Shown: positions 61,171 to 64,000 of the stretch, in pieces | Layout: every line of letters starts with the position of its first letter | Numbering within the stretch: the first letter of the stretch is position 1 | NCBI RefSeq assembly: GCF_029051685.1 | Contig: NZ_JAACFT010000020.1 | Coordinates: forward strand, 104,421 to 168,420 | From: Bradyrhizobium sp. CSA207 | GTDB lineage: Bacteria > Pseudomonadota > Alphaproteobacteria > Rhizobiales > Xanthobacteraceae | Direction: 5' to 3' | Length of the DNA: 64,000 bases | The notes under the pieces: generated by a model | What the model saw: only the letters and a program-made list of their open reading frames with translations | What the model was told of the DNA's origin: nothing | Database searches by the model: none | Position numbers and translations under genes: made by a program

Positions 61171-63420
61171 ATGAAGCAGCGGCTTATAATGTGGCCTGCC
61201 GTTGTTGCGGGCGTCGTCCTGGTGCTCGCTGTCGCCTGGGCCGCCATCCTCTGGACCCGCCCGGAGCCTATTCGCATTGCATTCGCCAATTCGCTCTCTG
61301 GCCCGTCCGCCTCGGCCGGGATGGAAAGCCTGGTCGCGATGCAGCTTGCAATCGACGAGGTGAACGCCAAGGGTGGCGTCAACGGACGGCCGATTGAACT
61401 CGTTCTGTTCGACGACGCAAGCAATCCAGCCGTGGCGCGCGCGAATGCGCAGGCGATCGCCGACAGCCCATGCGTCGCTGTGCTCGGACATTATCTCAGC
61501 TCCGCGTCGCTCGCGGCAGCGCCGGTATATAAGGATGCGCGGATTCCGGCACTCACGGGAAGCGCGGCTGCCGACGATCTGACATCCACCAATGATTACT
61601 ATTTTCGTGCGCTGGCGCCGGTCTCCGCACAGGCGCGCTCGATCGCGGAACATCTGCGCGCCGTGATGAAGGAGCCAAAAGTCCGTCTCGTTCACACGCG
61701 CGATTCCTACGGCAAGAGTTTTGAGCGTGGATTTGCGGCGGCCTATCCGGCGGACCAGTTGCGTGTGTTCGGACTGGACGTCGCAGCCGGTCAGATCGGA
61801 TCGATGGATGGGACGCTAGACGCTGCCGCGCAGGAGCCCGGACCCGGCGTTATCGTCGTCGGCGCGGCACCCGATTTTAGCCCAGACATCGTCAAGGCGC
61901 TGCGCCGCCACGGCATCAAGGGAACGATCATTGCATCCCAAGGCGCGGCCCGCGAAAGCTATTTGCAGAATTTCGCCAACGAGCCCGAGGAAAAAGCGCA
62001 TCCGGGTTTCTTCAGTGAGAATCTGTATGCCGCTTCATCGCTGATGTTCGACAGCGCCGGCGCGGCGGCGCAGGCCTTTGCCGCCAACTACAAAGCGAAA
62101 GCGGGAACCTCGCCAAGCTGGGTTGCCGGCGGCGCGTATGACGCCGCGCGCCTGATGATCGATGCGCTGAAACGAGCTGCCGTACATCGCCGGTTTATGG
62201 GCCAGGGGATTCAGAAACGATCGGACAGCAAGGTTGCGGATCGCAACCGGGTGCGCGTTGCACTGGCCGCGACCGACAGTCCGAAATCGGCGGTCGTCGG
62301 GCTGACGGGGCGGCTCTATTTCAACGCGAACCGCGACATTCCGCGCCCGATCCGAATGGGTTTCTTCCATTACGGTCGGTTCGTCACGGCGCCGCAGCAA
62401 CTCGTGCGCATCGATCAGCCTGATGGAATCGATCTCGCCGCGGAACAGGAGAAGGGCCATGTCATCGCGTTCGAGGATCGGCGCTACTGGATTCAGCGTG
62501 TCGTTTATACCGGCATCGATATCATTCGCGTCAGCCGGGTCGACGTGAAGCAAAATTCGTTCAACGTCGAATTCTATCTCTGGATGCGGTTCGCTGGCGA
62601 CGATGAGGCGCAGACGCACGTCGAATTCCCGGCCTTGCTGGATCGCGGGGCGTTCGATCCAGCTCGGCCGATTCAGGCTGGACAGGAAGACGGCCTGAGC
62701 TACCGGCTCTATCGCATCAACGGCGATTTCAAGGCCCGTTTCGATCTCCATGATTATCCATTCGACACGCAGCAATTGCATCTACGTTTCCAGAACACGG
62801 AACAGCGGCGGGAACTCATCACCTATGTTATCGATCGGTTCGGCTTGCGCCTCGCCGACGACGGAAGCTCGCGGGCCGAGGACGGAGCCTATTCCGGACT
62901 TCCGCTCTGGCGATTTCTCGGGCTGAACTATTTCGTCGAATCCCTGTCCAGCGGATCGACGCTCGGAAAGGCGTCTTTGTTTGGTGCCGAGGCAAGGACG
63001 GAATTCGCAGGCTTCGATGCGGCCATCACGCTGCGCCGCAGCTCCGCCATCTACATGCTGAAGAACCTGCTGCCGCTGTTTCTGCTCGTGCTCGTCGTAT
63101 TCGCGACGCTGTTCTTTCCCGAAACCATGTTTCGTGAACGCGTGACGATCCCAGTGACCTCGATCCTGGCGAGCGCGGTGCTGCTCGTAGCGGTGAACAG
63201 TCAGATCGGCGATGTCGGATACACGGTGGTGGTCGAAGAGATGTTCTACATCTTCTTCGTACTATGCCTGATGGCGATATTGGCGGGCTACCGACATGAA
63301 AAACTTCGGGACACCGGCCGAAAGCGCGTCGCTGTTGTTTTGGATCACGTAGCGCAGGTCATTTATGCCGGGATGGTGCTCGCTATCATCGTCGTGCTCT
63401 ACCGGCGTTATGCCGTGTGA
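61171..63420 (+). CDS. Periplasmic binding domain fused to a pentameric ligand-gated ion channel
   Basis: A 749-residue fusion. Residues 7-27 are a signal/anchor. About 33-390 is a type I amino-acid ABC binding domain (IRIAFANSLSGPSASAGMES, AIDEVNAKGGVNGRPIELVL, AVLGHYLSSASLAAAPVYKD). About 410-620 resembles the beta-sandwich of Cys-loop-type receptors: FKARFDLHDYPFDTQQLHLR places the Pro-loop at 529-534, without cysteines. Four membrane helices follow: M1 about 633-650, M2 656-676 (ERVTIPVTSILASAVLLVAV), M3 about 684-706, M4 about 727-744. In M2, Glu656 aligns with -1', Thr659 with 2' and Leu666 with 9', the cation-channel pattern. AGGA precedes ATG 61171. It could open a pore when a periplasmic amino acid or similar ligand binds. 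Confidence 0.88.
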   Translation: MKQRLIMWPAVVAGVVLVLAVAWAAILWTRPEPIRIAFANSLSGPSASAGMESLVAMQLAIDEVNAKGGVNGRPIELVLFDDASNPAVARANAQAIADSPCVAVLGHYLSSASLAAAPVYKDARIPALTGSAAADDLTSTNDYYFRALAPVSAQARSIAEHLRAVMKEPKVRLVHTRDSYGKSFERGFAAAYPADQLRVFGLDVAAGQIGSMDGTLDAAAQEPGPGVIVVGAAPDFSPDIVKALRRHGIKGTIIASQGAARESYLQNFANEPEEKAHPGFFSENLYAASSLMFDSAGAAAQAFAANYKAKAGTSPSWVAGGAYDAARLMIDALKRAAVHRRFMGQGIQKRSDSKVADRNRVRVALAATDSPKSAVVGLTGRLYFNANRDIPRPIRMGFFHYGRFVTAPQQLVRIDQPDGIDLAAEQEKGHVIAFEDRRYWIQRVVYTGIDIIRVSRVDVKQNSFNVEFYLWMRFAGDDEAQTHVEFPALLDRGAFDPARPIQAGQEDGLSYRLYRINGDFKARFDLHDYPFDTQQLHLRFQNTEQRRELITYVIDRFGLRLADDGSSRAEDGAYSGLPLWRFLGLNYFVESLSSGSTLGKASLFGAEARTEFAGFDAAITLRRSSAIYMLKNLLPLFLLVLVVFATLFFPETMFRERVTIPVTSILASAVLLVAVNSQIGDVGYTVVVEEMFYIFFVLCLMAILAGYRHEKLRDTGRKRVAVVLDHVAQVIYAGMVLAIIVVLYRRYAV

Positions 63421-63876
63421 GGCAAGCGTGGATACCTCGCCGGCCCGCCACACCTTCTTGAATTCGCAGCATTGGTCCGGATCTGGCCCTTTGAGACATG
63501 CCAACCGGCCCGGAAACTGTCCGCTTATCGAGGTAAACCAGAAGTGGCGTGCCCGCGGTCAAATTGGCGTTCTTGACTCCAACCGGATGTTGCGCGCCCC
63601 AAAGACAGGAACTGTGGTATCCTCCGTCAAACGCGATGGGACGGTTCAATGAAGCGGCTGCCCCCTCGAATGGCATTTGCTGCGCGTCCTCGTGTCCTCG
63701 CCAGGCTCCGGGACAGCGCAAAGTGGCCTGGCATCCCCACCTCTTAGGCGCTACTCGGCCCGCGCCGAGGAGGTTGATCGAATGAGTGCGCCAGGCAAGC
63801 TGGTGCGATCCAGCCGGCGGGAGACCGGTCCGAGTAAGGGGTAGCGCTCTCCCGGGTCTCGAGGAGGACCAGCGTC
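63421..63876. other. Intergenic region without a recognisable gene
   Basis: About 455 bases between the channel gene and the partial saccharopine-dehydrogenase-like gene. Overlapping small frames on both strands have no family features. The final bases provide GAGGAGG for the next gene. Confidence 0.4.
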
Positions 63877-64000
63877 GTGAAGCGGGACTTCGACCTCATC
63901 GTCTATGGCGCGACGGGTTACACCGGCCGTCTCATCGCCGAATATCTGGCGACGTCCTATCGCGGCGACGATGCTCCGTCCTGGGCGATCGCCGGGCGCG
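63877..64000 (+). CDS. Saccharopine-dehydrogenase-like protein, 5' part
   Basis: The window ends 41 codons into this gene. The N-terminus KRDFDLIVYGATGYTGRLIA has the Rossmann G-A-T-G-Y-T-G motif typical of the saccharopine dehydrogenase / trans-acting enoyl reductase family, and EYLATSYRGDDAPSWAIAGR continues it. GTG 63877 follows GAGGAGG by 9 bases. Function beyond NAD(P)-dependent oxidoreductase cannot be judged from this part. Confidence 0.75.
   Translation, partial: MKRDFDLIVYGATGYTGRLIAEYLATSYRGDDAPSWAIAGR

Noticed and set aside
1..64000. CRISPR arrays, rRNA or tRNA genes and insertion sequences
   Set aside because: I looked for repeat-spacer patterns, conserved RNA sequences and transposase motifs and saw none I could support by eye; a dedicated scan could still find a tRNA.

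Overview
The window looks like a chromosomal segment of an alphaproteobacterium of the Bradyrhizobium / Rhodopseudomonas / Nitrobacteraceae type. The evidence is high GC, FixJ- and FixK-type regulators, a GTTC-N7-GTTC LexA box, many perfect TTGAT-N4-ATCAA (FNR/FixK) boxes, and several small exported protein families that I associate with Bradyrhizobium. This assignment is inference from content; no rRNA or tRNA gene was seen.

Layout. (1) 0-9.4 kb is an eroding accessory region. Intact genes are an FAD oxidoreductase, SOS-controlled dinB, a Gfo/Idh/MocA dehydrogenase and its sugar isomerase/epimerase partner. Between them lie remnants of an IclR regulator, a zinc alcohol dehydrogenase, an aldehyde dehydrogenase, a peptide-ABC binding protein and a tyrosine recombinase. 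(2) 9.9-11.7 kb holds a MASE4 sensor histidine kinase. (3) 11.7-42.9 kb is a low-oxygen/stress island. Thirteen FNR/FixK-like boxes (nine perfect) precede most transcription units: a DUF3300/DUF2950 envelope operon, an HlyD/TAXI membrane operon, PPK2, SulP and DUF1275 transporters, CoA-transferase plus MaoC, a DUF3141-Pta-AckA-FabI operon, an AI-2E-type permease, HD and GNAT proteins, and a run of small exported proteins. At its centre sit a single receiver protein, a FixJ-like regulator and a FixK-like regulator, which may control the island. (4) 44.9-57.1 kb is a complete Tad/Flp pilus locus on the minus strand: flp, cpaA, cpaB, cpaE, cpaF, tadB, tadC, a membrane methyltransferase-like gene, three TadE/TadG-like genes, cpaC, a small lipoprotein and tadD. 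(5) 57.8-64 kb is mixed: a TrpF-like protein, a DUF1194 von Willebrand protein, a thioredoxin-like protein, and a 749-residue fusion of a periplasmic amino-acid-type binding domain to a pentameric ligand-gated ion channel. A saccharopine-dehydrogenase-like gene runs off the right edge.

How the genes fit together. In the island, CoA-transferase, MaoC, Pta, AckA, FabI and a PhaC-like DUF3141 protein suggest acyl-CoA/acyl-phosphate turnover that yields ATP and consumes NADH when oxygen is scarce. PPK2 adds phosphate and energy buffering. The most unusual single gene is the binding-protein/ion-channel fusion at 61171-63420. Several single-base frameshifts (20.4, 23.5, 40.9, 42.3 kb) are either real decay or sequence errors; raw reads would decide.
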